Source: Sporosarcina ureilytica (GTDB lineage: Bacteria; Bacillota; Bacilli; Bacillales_A; Planococcaceae). Taken from it: DNA of 64,000 nt. The stretch spans positions 2,604,001 through 2,668,000 of the forward strand of contig NZ_CP017560.1 in NCBI RefSeq assembly GCF_001753205.1. Reading direction: 5' to 3'. A model generated the notes under the pieces. That model searched no databases, was not told where the DNA came from, and worked only from the letters and a program-made list of their open reading frames with translations. Numbering within the stretch: the stretch's first letter is position 1; every line of letters starts with the position of its first letter. Positions 17,741-28,365 of the stretch are shown here, piece by piece. The position numbers and the translations under genes were made by a program.

Positions 17741-18958
17741 TTGAAAGCAACAGGAATCGTTGTTGAATATAACCCATTCCATAATGGACATAAACTTCAC
17801 GCGACAGAAGCCCGTAAGACAACAAATGCCCAAATAATTATTGCTGTGATGAGCGGTAATTTTCTACAAAGAGGGGAACCCGCTTTTGTAGACAAATGGG
17901 CACGAACCGAAATGGCATTACAAAATGGGATTGATATCGTTTTTGAACTTCCGTACGCCTTTGCAACAGCCCATGCACCGACCTTCGCTGAGGGAGCCAT
18001 TAAGATTTTAGACGCAGCTTGCTGTGATTTCTACTGTTTCGGAAGTGAAGACGGGCATATTCAGCCATTTGAAAATAGTATGGCATTACTTGATAACCAG
18101 CATACACAGTACGAACGAAAAATTAAAGAAGCGGTTCAACATGGAATCAGTTATCCTCAGGCAGTAAATGCAGCCTATAAAGATACGGTTCAAACAGACA
18201 ACACCAATCGACCTTATGTCGACTTATCTAAACCGAATAATATTTTAGGCTTTCATTATATGCAAGCTGCAAAACAAATAAATTCAAACATGCAAGCTGC
18301 AACAATCCAACGCATGGGTGCAGCTTATCACGACGAGGAATTGAAAGACCAAAGAATTGCCAGTGCAACTGGCATTCGAAAATCCTACTTTGAAACGAAC
18401 ACATTACACGACACTCAAAATTTTCTCCCAGGCAGCGTATACCAACTCCTGAAGGCTTGGCAGGGTGACCATTCGGCTTTTGGCAGTTGGAAGTCCTTCT
18501 ATCCACTGTTACGCCTTATCATCTTACGTGATGGCCCTAAACGTCTCGCGCATGTCGCAGACGTCACAGAAGGCATTGAGAACCTTTTTTACCGTGCAGC
18601 TGTCAATCACGATACCTTTGACGGCTTTATGCATACAGTCAAATCCAAACGTTATACGTGGACGCGTATACAACGGATGCTCACACATATTTTCACAGGC
18701 TATTCGTATAATACTCGCTCAAAAATTAACACGCCTACCTACTTACGATTATTAGGCATGACACAAGCAGGACGTCTTTATTTAAATAAACAAAAAAAGA
18801 ACTTTAAGCTTCCAATTGTCAGCAAGGTTTCTTCTTTTTCCGATCCTTCACTGGATATTGATATACACGCCGCCAATCTATACGCATTAGGACTAGGTAA
18901 ATCAGAAATGAATGTAGATTATAAAAATATCCCAATCTTCATCCGCGAATCACAGTAA
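17741..18958 (+). CDS. tmcAL: tRNA(Met) cytidine acetate ligase TmcAL (YlbM)
   Basis: TmcAL makes N4-acetylcytidine at the wobble position of elongator tRNA(Met) from acetate and ATP. The start is the TTG at 17741 behind AAAGGAG, giving KATGIVVEYNPFHNGHKLH; the HxGH nucleotidyltransferase motif is HNGH. Other family blocks are AVMSGNFLQRGEPAFVDKWART, FELPYAFATAHAPTFAEGA and KPNNILGFHYMQA. The length of about 405 fits the family. It is one of few plus-strand genes in this part and faces pbuX, sharing a terminator. Confidence 0.93.
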   Translation: MKATGIVVEYNPFHNGHKLHATEARKTTNAQIIIAVMSGNFLQRGEPAFVDKWARTEMALQNGIDIVFELPYAFATAHAPTFAEGAIKILDAACCDFYCFGSEDGHIQPFENSMALLDNQHTQYERKIKEAVQHGISYPQAVNAAYKDTVQTDNTNRPYVDLSKPNNILGFHYMQAAKQINSNMQAATIQRMGAAYHDEELKDQRIASATGIRKSYFETNTLHDTQNFLPGSVYQLLKAWQGDHSAFGSWKSFYPLLRLIILRDGPKRLAHVADVTEGIENLFYRAAVNHDTFDGFMHTVKSKRYTWTRIQRMLTHIFTGYSYNTRSKINTPTYLRLLGMTQAGRLYLNKQKKNFKLPIVSKVSSFSDPSLDIDIHAANLYALGLGKSEMNVDYKNIPIFIRESQ

Positions 18959-18962
18959 CCAA

Positions 18963-19004
18963 AAAAGCTTGCAGGACCGACCTAATCGTGTCCTACAAGC
19001 TTTT
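18963..19004. terminator. bidirectional terminator between tmcAL and pbuX
   Basis: AAAAGCTTG-c-AGGAC pairs with GTCCT-a-CAAGCTTTT. T-runs exist on both strands, so the hairpin can end both the convergent tmcAL and xpt-pbuX transcripts. Confidence 0.88.
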
Positions 19005-19005
19005 C

Positions 19006-20909
<1,904 letters not shown>

Positions 20910-20984
20910 TCAAATATGAAACGTACCTAGTCTAACTTTGTCATGTCCTCAGGCTTTGAAGCTGTTTCACATCTACAAAAACAC

Positions 20985-21176
20985 AAAAAAACCCGAAGAT
21001 CATGCATCCAATCATAACTTGAGTGGAGCAATGTTCTTCGAGCAACTAATCGAAAGAATTTGAAAAAGAGACGAATTTGCATATACAAAAAGGCTCTTTT
21101 CATTGCTACTCATAGTCGATTTGTTTAAGGCAAATCGGTAGAAACTTGCAGGCCATATTCCCGCGATTATATGAGT
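20985..21176 (-). promoter_or_regulatory. purine (guanine-type) riboswitch with terminator platform
   Basis: On the minus strand the aptamer spans 21176-21108. The P1 arms ACTCAT and ATGAGT pair, and the core has TATAATCGCGGGAATATGG and GTTTCTACCG. The specificity base before GACTAT in J3/1 is C, which pairs with guanine, hypoxanthine or xanthine rather than adenine. Downstream, CTCGAAGA (21042-21035) pairs with TCTTCGGG (20999-20992), followed by seven T: an intrinsic terminator. The expected logic is that guanine binding favours termination and turns xpt-pbuX off. Confidence 0.95.
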
Positions 21177-21197
21177 GAATGTCATTAGAATGTCCTA

Positions 21198-21225
21198 ATT
21201 GTAACACGCCTTATTCGGATTTCAA
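21198..21225 (-). promoter_or_regulatory. promoter of xpt-pbuX
   Basis: Minus strand TTGAAA (21225-21220) and TACAAT (21203-21198), 16-bp spacer, about 20 bases upstream of the riboswitch aptamer. From here to the ylbL stop (about 250 bases) I see no gene or clear structure. Confidence 0.7.
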
Positions 21226-21471
21226 TAGGATTACAAAGTAAATAAAAATTCTTATTCTTCTCTAAATTGGTTGGTTATGCCTATTTCTCGATAGTGAATT
21301 TCTATTCGGTATTCGAACAAACTTGATGTCCACCTTAAGAAAACGCTTCCTAAATGAATTGTTAGCTGTTCGGTATACATCATAATTTTCAAAAGTCAAA
21401 TTGGGCCATCGTTTCGACTAATCAAAAACGAGATGCGAATGTTCCACAAAAATACAACATCATTGTTCGCG

Positions 21472-22533
21472 TTATAAGTCGGATGATTTCGGTTGTAAAT
21501 CATTTAAATAATTAAGCGCGTCATCGATGGTCTTCACTGGAACAATTTTCATTTTCGTTCTTATTGCTTTTGCGGTTTGTAAAGCCTCTTCATAGTTGGA
21601 TTGAATACCGGGGTTCAATTGCCTAACTTCTTCTGGTATCTCATCATCAGGTGCAAAAAAGATTTCAATGCCATCTTTGTCAGCAGCCATCACTTTGAAG
21701 TCTGCACCGCCAATCCTTCCAACTGAACCATCCTCTAACATTTCCCCGGTTCCCGCGATGTGATAGCCTTTTGTAATATCTTCATCCACGAGTAACCGAT
21801 TCAGTATTTCCAACGTAAACATTAACCCTGCTGAGGGTCCGCCAATATTGGAAGTATGGATTGTTACTTCGGGTTTTGTTGTCACAATCCGGTCTTCTTG
21901 AAATTGTATGCCAAGTCCTACACGTCCGTCACCGTTGGGGATTTCTTGTAATGCGACAACTACATCTAGCATTTCTTCATTTCGCTCGACTGTTAATTGT
22001 ACTTCATCCCCAAGTTGCTTTTCGGAAATGTGCTCAACAAACTCACCTGAGGTCGACAGTTTAATCCCGTCAATTTCATGAATAATATCCCCAATTTCTA
22101 ATATATTGGAAGATGCCCCTTTGGGTAGAACTTGCATGACGAAAACGCCGTTCAATTCAATATCGACTGGAATACCAGCTTTCCCAAACGCTACTGTAAT
22201 TGCATTAAACTGCGAATCAGACATGAGCCTTTTTTGACGCAGATTATATTCGGCCTCATTTTCACCATGCCTTCTCACATTTTCTGCCTGCAATAACTTA
22301 CGTTTATCCGAAAATCTGGAAAGTGCATAAGTAACGGGCGTCGTCTTAGACAGAGATATGGTCATTAAGCTGAATGTGCCCATATCCTCCTCATCTCCAC
22401 CAACTACTTCCACAAGAGGCGCAAGGTCGTACGCGCCTCCCGGTTGAGTAATATAACTATCCATTGGATAAAAGAAGAGCCCTGCGAGAACGACTAAAAT
22501 GATTGTTGCAATTCCTATTCTTTTCATTCTCAT
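21472..22533 (-). CDS. ylbL: PDZ/Lon-type S16 membrane-anchored protease YlbL
   Basis: This is an extracytoplasmic serine protease. An N-terminal signal anchor (about residues 5-23) is followed by a PDZ domain (about 115-195, GVFVMQVLPKGASS) and a Lon-like S16 domain. The Ser-Lys dyad is visible as S234 in IGGPSAGLMF and K280 in RIGGADFKV. The 353 residues match YlbL/SepM-type enzymes. The first ATG (22533) has GGAGG nine bases upstream. In B. subtilis YlbL is linked to relieving DNA-damage-induced division arrest by degrading YneA; that role is taken from the family, not seen here. Confidence 0.93.
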   Translation of the reverse strand: MRMKRIGIATIILVVLAGLFFYPMDSYITQPGGAYDLAPLVEVVGGDEEDMGTFSLMTISLSKTTPVTYALSRFSDKRKLLQAENVRRHGENEAEYNLRQKRLMSDSQFNAITVAFGKAGIPVDIELNGVFVMQVLPKGASSNILEIGDIIHEIDGIKLSTSGEFVEHISEKQLGDEVQLTVERNEEMLDVVVALQEIPNGDGRVGLGIQFQEDRIVTTKPEVTIHTSNIGGPSAGLMFTLEILNRLLVDEDITKGYHIAGTGEMLEDGSVGRIGGADFKVMAADKDGIEIFFAPDDEIPEEVRQLNPGIQSNYEEALQTAKAIRTKMKIVPVKTIDDALNYLNDLQPKSSDL

Positions 22534-22620
22534 CTTGTTGCACCTCCATTTTAATAAATAGCATGTTCGTTTTTCACATCACATATATACTATTATCGTC
22601 ATAAATCAAAAAGCGCAGAT

Positions 22621-22721
22621 GTAACTTTCTTAAATTAAATCTCTATGTAAGAGGTAACTTTCCGCCAATATTATGACGTTAATTTCCCACAAACTCAAAG
22701 TATGTTCTTCGTAATTTTCCC
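22621..22721 (+). repeat. four degenerate GTAA(C/T)TTTCC repeats between ylbL and ylbJ
   Basis: GTAACTTTC (22621), GTAACTTTCC (22654), GTTAATTTCCC (22678) and GTAATTTTCCC (22711) lie in one orientation with offsets of 33, 24 and 33 bases, in the divergent promoter region of ylbL and ylbJ. They look like operator half-sites, but I do not recognise a cognate regulator. Confidence 0.45.
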
Positions 22722-22746
22722 AAAACTAATGAAAGGAGCAGAGTGC

Positions 22747-22791
22747 ATGCAGAAGGATTTAAATCGTAGTATGCCGTCATTATATGATTAA
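22747..22791 (+). CDS. 14-codon leader ORF overlapping the ylbJ start
   Basis: ATG at 22747 has an ideal ribosome site (AAAGGAG, eight bases upstream) and encodes a 14-residue peptide ending in TAA at 22789-22791. The ylbJ ATG (22784) lies inside the last codons in another frame, and ylbJ has no good ribosome site of its own. Ribosomes finishing this ORF would be placed to restart at ylbJ, so it is probably a coupling leader. Expression is not proven. Confidence 0.5.
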   Translation: MQKDLNRSMPSLYD

Positions 22792-23671
22792 TATTGCCAT
22801 CATATGGGGCCTTATCTTTCTATTCATTCTACAACCTGGCATCGCACATGAAGGAGCGGAAATCGGAGCGCGACTTTTTATAAGTGCATTACTCCCTTAT
22901 TTGCTTCCCTATATTATTTTAACGCAGTGGTTATTAAAAACTTCCGCCGCAAACACCGATAAGGCTACTTGGAAAAGATATGTGAAAGCATATATTCTAG
23001 GTTCCTTTGGGGGATTCCCAGTCGGTGCGGTCACAGTTTCTGAAATGACAAAAAGAAATGAAATATCAACAAAACAAGGCGGACTTTTATTAGCAGCTTG
23101 CCATGCACCTGGTCCAATGTTCATTATAGGGTTTGTTGGTACCGAATTATTCGGTGATATTCGTAAAGGTTGGATGTTATTAATCGCTATTCATGTCGTC
23201 AACATATTATTTTTCTTGCTTATATCCCTTTTTTTAAACTCGAAAACAAAGTTGCCCAAGGCTAATCTTCCTCCCCCAACAAAAAGGAGTGGAATTCCAC
23301 TTTTAGATGCAATAAAAGACAGTTCGAACGTCATTATTCTCGTTGCAACCACTGTCATTTTTTTCTCATCACTTGGTGCAGTTTTAGCAAATCTTGTTGC
23401 GACTACACTGGATTTCGATACAGGGATTACTCAAACCATTCTTTTATCAGTGTTTGAAATGACTGCAGGCGTCCAGGAGGCTACCGTCCATTTAAGCCAT
23501 TTTACTTTATTCCCTTTGCTCATTGCCGCAATTATTTCTGTTAACGGTTTGAGTATCCATATGCAAGTGGCCGTTATCGCAAAGTCCACTAACCTTTCGT
23601 TACGCCCGTATATTCTGGGGCGATTATGGAGCATTCTTCTCGTACCCATTGTCTTTTATTTTTTATTGTAA
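22784..23671 (+). CDS. ylbJ: YlbJ-type sporulation membrane protein (nucleoside-recognition Gate family)
   Basis: This polytopic protein of 295 residues resembles B. subtilis YlbJ, a sporulation integral membrane protein of the Gate/nucleoside-recognition class needed for spore resistance. It has an amphipathic N-terminus then LLPYLLPYIILTQWLL, the glycine-rich block GSFGGFPVGAVTVSEMTKRNEIS, CHAPGPMFIIGFVG, and six to seven further hydrophobic helices. It is roughly 100 residues shorter than the B. subtilis protein, so it may be a compact variant. Start choice is uncertain because the best ribosome site serves the leader ORF just upstream. Divergent from ylbL. Confidence 0.8.
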   Translation: MINIAIIWGLIFLFILQPGIAHEGAEIGARLFISALLPYLLPYIILTQWLLKTSAANTDKATWKRYVKAYILGSFGGFPVGAVTVSEMTKRNEISTKQGGLLLAACHAPGPMFIIGFVGTELFGDIRKGWMLLIAIHVVNILFFLLISLFLNSKTKLPKANLPPPTKRSGIPLLDAIKDSSNVIILVATTVIFFSSLGAVLANLVATTLDFDTGITQTILLSVFEMTAGVQEATVHLSHFTLFPLLIAAIISVNGLSIHMQVAVIAKSTNLSLRPYILGRLWSILLVPIVFYFLL

Positions 23672-23678
23672 AAAGTAG

Positions 23679-23718
23679 AAGGCTATCATTATATTTTTTT
23701 ACATGATAGCCTTTTTCT
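23679..23718 (+). terminator. terminator after ylbJ
   Basis: AAGGCTATCAT and ATGATAGCCTT form a perfect 11-bp stem followed by TTTTC. It separates ylbJ from the convergent coaD. Confidence 0.9.
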
Positions 23719-23798
23719 TTATGGTTTAGAAATGATAATAACTTGGGCTGTAGATAATTACATAGCTGTCGCATCTAAGCCGGCACCTTACGCTTTTG

Positions 23799-24296
<498 letters not shown>

Positions 24297-24845
24297 TCAT
24301 TTCCCATAAATTGTTAGCGCGATATTTCCATATGTATTTGTTTTTTTTAATTGGAATTCACCATAGCACGCTGATAATTTCACTGCTTTATCATGTTCAC
24401 AAATAATAAGTGCTTGTGCGGAGAGAAGATCTAGGTCTACAGCTTCCTGTGCTAGATCATAGAACTTTTCTTGTGCATAAGGAGGATCAATAAATAAAAA
24501 ATCGATTTTTTTATTTTGCTTACTTAGAAGTTTAAAAGCATTTCGGGCATCAGTTTTTTGAATATGGACTTTCTGTTCATATTGACATTTCTCACTATTT
24601 GAACGAATGATTTCGCAAGCCGCTCGATTTTTCTCAAAAATAAACGCCTCGTCTGCCCCCCTAGACAGCGCTTCTAGTGACAGTGCACCACTTCCTCCAA
24701 ATAACTCTACAACAACCCCCCCATCAAAAAAAGGCCCGATTATATTGAACATAGATTCTTTTACTTTATCTGAAGTCGGACGAGTATTTTCGCCCTTTAA
24801 AGATTTTAAAGGTAACCCCCTGCGTTCTCCTGCTATGATTCTCAT
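24297..24845 (-). CDS. rsmD: 16S rRNA (guanine(966)-N2)-methyltransferase
   Basis: RsmD methylates G966 of 16S rRNA. The 182 residues show MRIIAGERRGLPLKSLKG with TRPTSDKVKESMFNII, the SAM-binding VVELFGGSGALSLEALSRGA, and the catalytic DPPY motif in FLFIDPPYAQEKF. It corresponds to ylbH. It lies between coaD and the stalk-domain protein, which ends 13 bases upstream. Confidence 0.96.
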   Translation of the reverse strand: MRIIAGERRGLPLKSLKGENTRPTSDKVKESMFNIIGPFFDGGVVVELFGGSGALSLEALSRGADEAFIFEKNRAACEIIRSNSEKCQYEQKVHIQKTDARNAFKLLSKQNKKIDFLFIDPPYAQEKFYDLAQEAVDLDLLSAQALIICEHDKAVKLSACYGEFQLKKTNTYGNIALTIYGK

Positions 24846-24858
24846 TCAACTCTCTCCT

Positions 24859-26292
24859 TCACTTAAGTATTGCGATTGGCGTAATTTCAATAACCTTTGA
24901 TGTTTTCTCAATTTCAAGTTGGAATATCCTTATCATGGCAGTCTCTACAAAATAAAACTCATCTTCTATCCGTTCAAATGGCATAGATGCAGTAGCGTAT
25001 CTTTTTTGATTATAAACATAAAAATGTTCTCGCATCGGAAAGCGGTACTTTCTCGAAGCATTTTCGATGTATAGAGAGTGATCATTCACAGTAACTGTAT
25101 AACCTAGTCTTTTCATCACTTCCGAAATTGGATAATACACTTGACTATTCATGACAATCGCATGCTTCTCTAACTTCCCCGTTCCTGAAACAACAATATC
25201 TTGAGGACTTTCCAGTATAAAGGGGTATGGTTGCCCATCAAGTTGACTATTTTTCGTGAAAAAAGATGTCCGGTATCCTGTTACTTGTTCAAAAACTTGG
25301 TTTAACACACCCGCATTTAATACTTGGCCACGTCTTGCTTTAATTTCAACTGTGAGTTTTTCTATTTCCGCCGAAGTTAGCTGACTCTGTAAAACCTTAT
25401 AGGCATTGCGAGATGACTCAGCGCCCATTTCCTCATTTAAAATAAAGGAGGCTGCAATTTCTACAGCAAATGTATCTTCGGAAGATGTTATATACAGTTT
25501 ATCAATTTGATTTAAAATATATTGGTGTAAGGCTATATTCATTTGTTTGTTTTCGGTGATAATAAAGCGATTTGAAGTGATTCGTTCATGTCCTTCATTT
25601 AAAATAATCGTTGAATGCGGAGCTCCTATTATGTTCATCAGGTTTTCATTTTTTTGAATTCCTTCTGGATGTTCCAACATATTCGAACCATACATCGTTA
25701 CACGATCACTTGAATAAACAATATTTTGTCTTTTCTCCTGCCAGTATATATCGGTTACTGCACCTTCTCCAGTAAATAGCGTATAATCGATAAGGTCTAA
25801 TCGCTTATTTCCCACTTCTCGTAAACCAGTTACCCACATGCCACCCCTATTCATTTCATCGGTAAGATGAATAACGGTGGTATTTGGATTTGCATTATGT
25901 AATGTAGCAAAAACTGATATAAACAAATTCCCCTTGACTGTAGAATCGTTTTTAGGCATCACATACGAAATAGATTGTCTCGTTTCCTCGCCTTCGGTAA
26001 AAGCGGTTACATGCTCATCCAGTCGGAAACAAGTATCCTCCCCTTCTACATGACATGTACGATACTCACTCTCTACCGGCCAAACAATTTCCAGACGATT
26101 TTGTGGTAAGTTACTAAAGTGATGGCGAATGATTAATTCATCATGTCTATTAATAATTTCAATTTCCTGATCGTATGTAAATTGATTGCCATTGCCGTTA
26201 GTAGTTGAATCGTTTGCTTCTTGATAATGCACATAGAGTAGAAGTGCGTTAATCAACAAGAGCAATACGAGTGCTGTTGTCATTTTTTTCAA
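24859..26292 (-). CDS. membrane-anchored stalk-domain protein of unknown function
   Basis: I do not recognise a characterised orthologue. The best start is the TTG at 26292 (GGAGG seven bases upstream), giving 477 residues with a signal anchor (about 4-22) and an extracytoplasmic body. The C-terminal 90 or so residues (NSQVYYPISEVMKRLGYTV... and a second half ending KVIEITPI) have the pattern of the copper-amine-oxidase-like N-terminal, or stalk, domain common in Bacillales cell-surface proteins. The central part is rich in beta-type segments and has no catalytic motif I can name. It starts a run with rsmD and coaD and probably shares their transcript, but it is not part of the B. subtilis ylb set. 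Confidence 0.65.
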   Translation of the reverse strand: MKKMTTALVLLLLINALLLYVHYQEANDSTTNGNGNQFTYDQEIEIINRHDELIIRHHFSNLPQNRLEIVWPVESEYRTCHVEGEDTCFRLDEHVTAFTEGEETRQSISYVMPKNDSTVKGNLFISVFATLHNANPNTTVIHLTDEMNRGGMWVTGLREVGNKRLDLIDYTLFTGEGAVTDIYWQEKRQNIVYSSDRVTMYGSNMLEHPEGIQKNENLMNIIGAPHSTIILNEGHERITSNRFIITENKQMNIALHQYILNQIDKLYITSSEDTFAVEIAASFILNEEMGAESSRNAYKVLQSQLTSAEIEKLTVEIKARRGQVLNAGVLNQVFEQVTGYRTSFFTKNSQLDGQPYPFILESPQDIVVSGTGKLEKHAIVMNSQVYYPISEVMKRLGYTVTVNDHSLYIENASRKYRFPMREHFYVYNQKRYATASMPFERIEDEFYFVETAMIRIFQLEIEKTSKVIEITPIAILK

Positions 26293-26416
26293 GTACACAC
26301 CTCCACCTATGCCCACTTCCAACTCGTTTCAAATAAAGTTTTCATTATTTATGTAATAAGGAAAGTTCATCGGCTTTTTTATGACTATCCAAACTAGCCT
26401 AACCAATCCCCGTTCT

Positions 26417-26689
26417 TTAAAGACCGGCTTTATAATCATATTCCTTCGCTTTATCTGGTTTAGCATTTTCATAAGTTGTCTTTAAAAAAGGGCGATAAGA
26501 AGGTACGACTCTTTTTACCGATGAAAGTTGCCTCACTTTTTTCATAACAGTTTCAACGTCTTCCTGATTACAATAAAGGACTACATATTTCATTTTTCTT
26601 GATATATAATGGACATGTCCATATTTTCTAAGTGACTTTGCTTGTCTTAAATTATGCAAATAAATAATTATTCCTTGTCGACTAATCAT
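26417..26689 (-). CDS. ylbG: UPF0298 (DUF2129) protein YlbG
   Basis: This is a small cytoplasmic protein of 90 residues, conserved across Bacilli, of unknown function. The family signature is clear: [44 protein letters not shown] and [24 protein letters not shown]. It keeps its ancestral place in the ylb series. Confidence 0.92.
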   Translation of the reverse strand: MISRQGIIIYLHNLRQAKSLRKYGHVHYISRKMKYVVLYCNQEDVETVMKKVRQLSSVKRVVPSYRPFLKTTYENAKPDKAKEYDYKAGL

Positions 26690-26810
26690 CTTTTTTCCCT
26701 CTTTTCCTACACACTACAATACCATATGTCTGAAAAGAGCTGCAACTACAATAAAAAACTATACATGGCATTTCATTGTTATGAATAAACTTTACTCGAA
26801 CGATTTATTC

Positions 26811-26870
26811 ATCAATGATCATCGAGGATTATCAATAATCATCGATAATCCCAGATAATCCCAGATGATC
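26811..26870 (+). repeat. six tandem degenerate 10-bp repeats upstream of the GDPD-like gene
   Basis: Six consecutive 10-mers read ATCAATGATC, ATCGAGGATT, ATCAATAATC, ATCGATAATC, CCAGATAATC and CCAGATGATC. Every unit ends in (A/G)AT(C/T), so the motif recurs once per helical turn. The array ends 25 bases before the start of the next gene, in its presumed promoter/leader. It could be a cooperative operator or intrinsically bent DNA. Confidence 0.7.
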
Positions 26871-26894
26871 ACGGTTAACAAAGGAGGAACTATC

Positions 26895-27806
26895 TTGAGA
26901 AGAAAAATAAATGTCGCTCTGACCGTTGGAGCTGCGGGCATTGCTGCCTGGGCTACTTCTAAAGTTGTAACTAAGTCAATCCCTCGCACCGAAAAGAAGG
27001 CATTACAATTTGAAAAACCAATCGTCTTAGCTAACCGTGGTGGCCTACTAGAAGCGCCTGAACATACGAACGCAGCTTTTACGCATGCAGCCTCGCTTGG
27101 CGTCCATGGTTTTGCAGTTGATATCCGTTTAACAAAAGATGAGCAGATTGTCGTATTTCATGATGAATATGTGAATCGAACTACAAATTTCGAAGGGAAA
27201 TTAGCAGATTATACGTTGAGCGAATTAAAAGAAGCCGACGCTGGCTATCACTTTGAAGATAAACTCGGAGAATGTTCTTATAGAGGGAAAGGTGAAACAG
27301 TCTTATCTCTTAAAGAGCTACTAGAGCAATTTCCCCACCTGTTTATTTGTATTAACATTCAAGAAACGCCTGATACATATGAGGGAAGCTTAATTCCTTC
27401 AAAGTTATGGTATCTTATCGAAGAATTGGGTGCCGAAGACCGCCTTGCTGTTACAAGCGCTTATGATGAGCAAGTTGATCGATTTAATTTGTATGCACAA
27501 AACCGGATTGCTATCGGAGCGGGAAATCGTGAAATCAAAAAAGCCTATACTACTTACACAAGCCAATTCGGACATCTTTACCAACCAAATACTGATTTGT
27601 TTTGTTGTCCCCAAAAGATGGGGGTATTCTCAATCGGGAGAGTTGGATTTATCAATTTCTTATCGAAATTAAATATTCCTATCTATTTTAAAGGTGTCGA
27701 TAAACCTGATAATATTACATCTCTTATCAATGCAGGCGCTGCTGGCTTTATTACTGACCAACCATCCGTCATTATGAAAACAATCCAAACTCACGTAGTG
27801 GAATAA
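26895..27806 (+). CDS. GDPD-fold protein with degenerate active site
   Basis: The fold is that of glycerophosphodiester phosphodiesterases. The start is the TTG at 26895 (AAAGGAGG seven bases upstream), giving 303 residues with a hydrophobic N-terminal segment (about 7-20), so it is probably membrane-anchored or secreted. Family landmarks are VLANRGGLLEAPEHTNAAF, the block FAVDIRLTKDEQIVVFHDE and ETVLSLKELLEQFP. In active GDPDs the first motif is HR and the second ExD. Here they are NR (Asn47) and AxD (Ala74-Val-Asp76), while HD (89-90) remains. Loss of one catalytic His and one metal-binding Glu suggests an inactive or repurposed protein. It carries its own terminator. Confidence 0.8.
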   Translation: MRRKINVALTVGAAGIAAWATSKVVTKSIPRTEKKALQFEKPIVLANRGGLLEAPEHTNAAFTHAASLGVHGFAVDIRLTKDEQIVVFHDEYVNRTTNFEGKLADYTLSELKEADAGYHFEDKLGECSYRGKGETVLSLKELLEQFPHLFICINIQETPDTYEGSLIPSKLWYLIEELGAEDRLAVTSAYDEQVDRFNLYAQNRIAIGAGNREIKKAYTTYTSQFGHLYQPNTDLFCCPQKMGVFSIGRVGFINFLSKLNIPIYFKGVDKPDNITSLINAGAAGFITDQPSVIMKTIQTHVVE

Positions 27807-27810
27807 TTAA

Positions 27811-27849
27811 AAAATGCCGGACTTACGAAAATGTAAGTTCAGCATTTTT
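27811..27849. terminator. bidirectional terminator between the GDPD-like gene and ylbF
   Basis: AAAATGC..ACTTAC pairs with GTAAGT..GCATTTTT around a GAAAAT loop. A/T runs are on both sides and the flanking genes converge. Confidence 0.88.
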
Positions 27850-27851
27850 AG

Positions 27852-28295
27852 TTAAGCCGAGCAAGAACAGCCTCCACCAGTACCGCAGCCGCCTCCGCAA
27901 GATGAACCTGTAAAGAAACCATTTCCTGTCGGCACTTTTACTGATTCCGAAACCGTCTTTCCAATAATCATTCCGATTTCATCGAATAGTTGTTGCACAT
28001 CGTTTTCTGCAAGACGAAGCGCAGCTACTTGTTCATTTAAGTCCAACTCTCTTTTACGCAATCGGATATCTTTCATCACAGTTTGATAATCTGGATGGTA
28101 CCGCCCAAACCGTTGCACCTCTTCGTAACGTTCTTTTAGTCTGGTAAATTCTTTTATCGATTTTACAAGAACATCATTCGAATAAACAGCTTCCCGGGCT
28201 TTATTATATTCTTCAACGACCTCAGACGAAGCCATGATTTTAATAAGTTCTTCCGCATGTTCGATGATGGTTAGCCATTCATCAGTGATTAGCAT
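27852..28295 (-). CDS. ylbF: YlbF (RicF) regulatory factor
   Basis: YlbF is part of the YlbF-YmcA-YaaT (Ric) complex, which carries Fe-S clusters and promotes RNA processing, competence, biofilm formation and sporulation in B. subtilis. The start is the ATG at 28295 (GGAGGGG upstream), giving 147 residues. It has a helical core with RYEEVQRFGRYHPDYQTVMKD and ELDLNEQVAALRLAEND, the KVPTGNGFF segment, and a C-terminal Gly/Cys tail (SCGGGCGTGGGCSCSA) with four cysteines like those implicated in cluster binding. Confidence 0.94.
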   Translation of the reverse strand: MLITDEWLTIIEHAEELIKIMASSEVVEEYNKAREAVYSNDVLVKSIKEFTRLKERYEEVQRFGRYHPDYQTVMKDIRLRKRELDLNEQVAALRLAENDVQQLFDEIGMIIGKTVSESVKVPTGNGFFTGSSCGGGCGTGGGCSCSA

Positions 28296-28365
28296 TAGAT
28301 ACATCCCCTCCACTCTCCCTTAATCATAACAGATTAATTTGAGTTCGTGAATGGACAAGGCTTAA

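Noticed and set aside
22784-23671. A frameshift joining the 14-codon leader to ylbJ
   Set aside because: The ylbJ frame already starts with the normal family N-terminal segment, so no missing N-terminus needs to be supplied by the leader.
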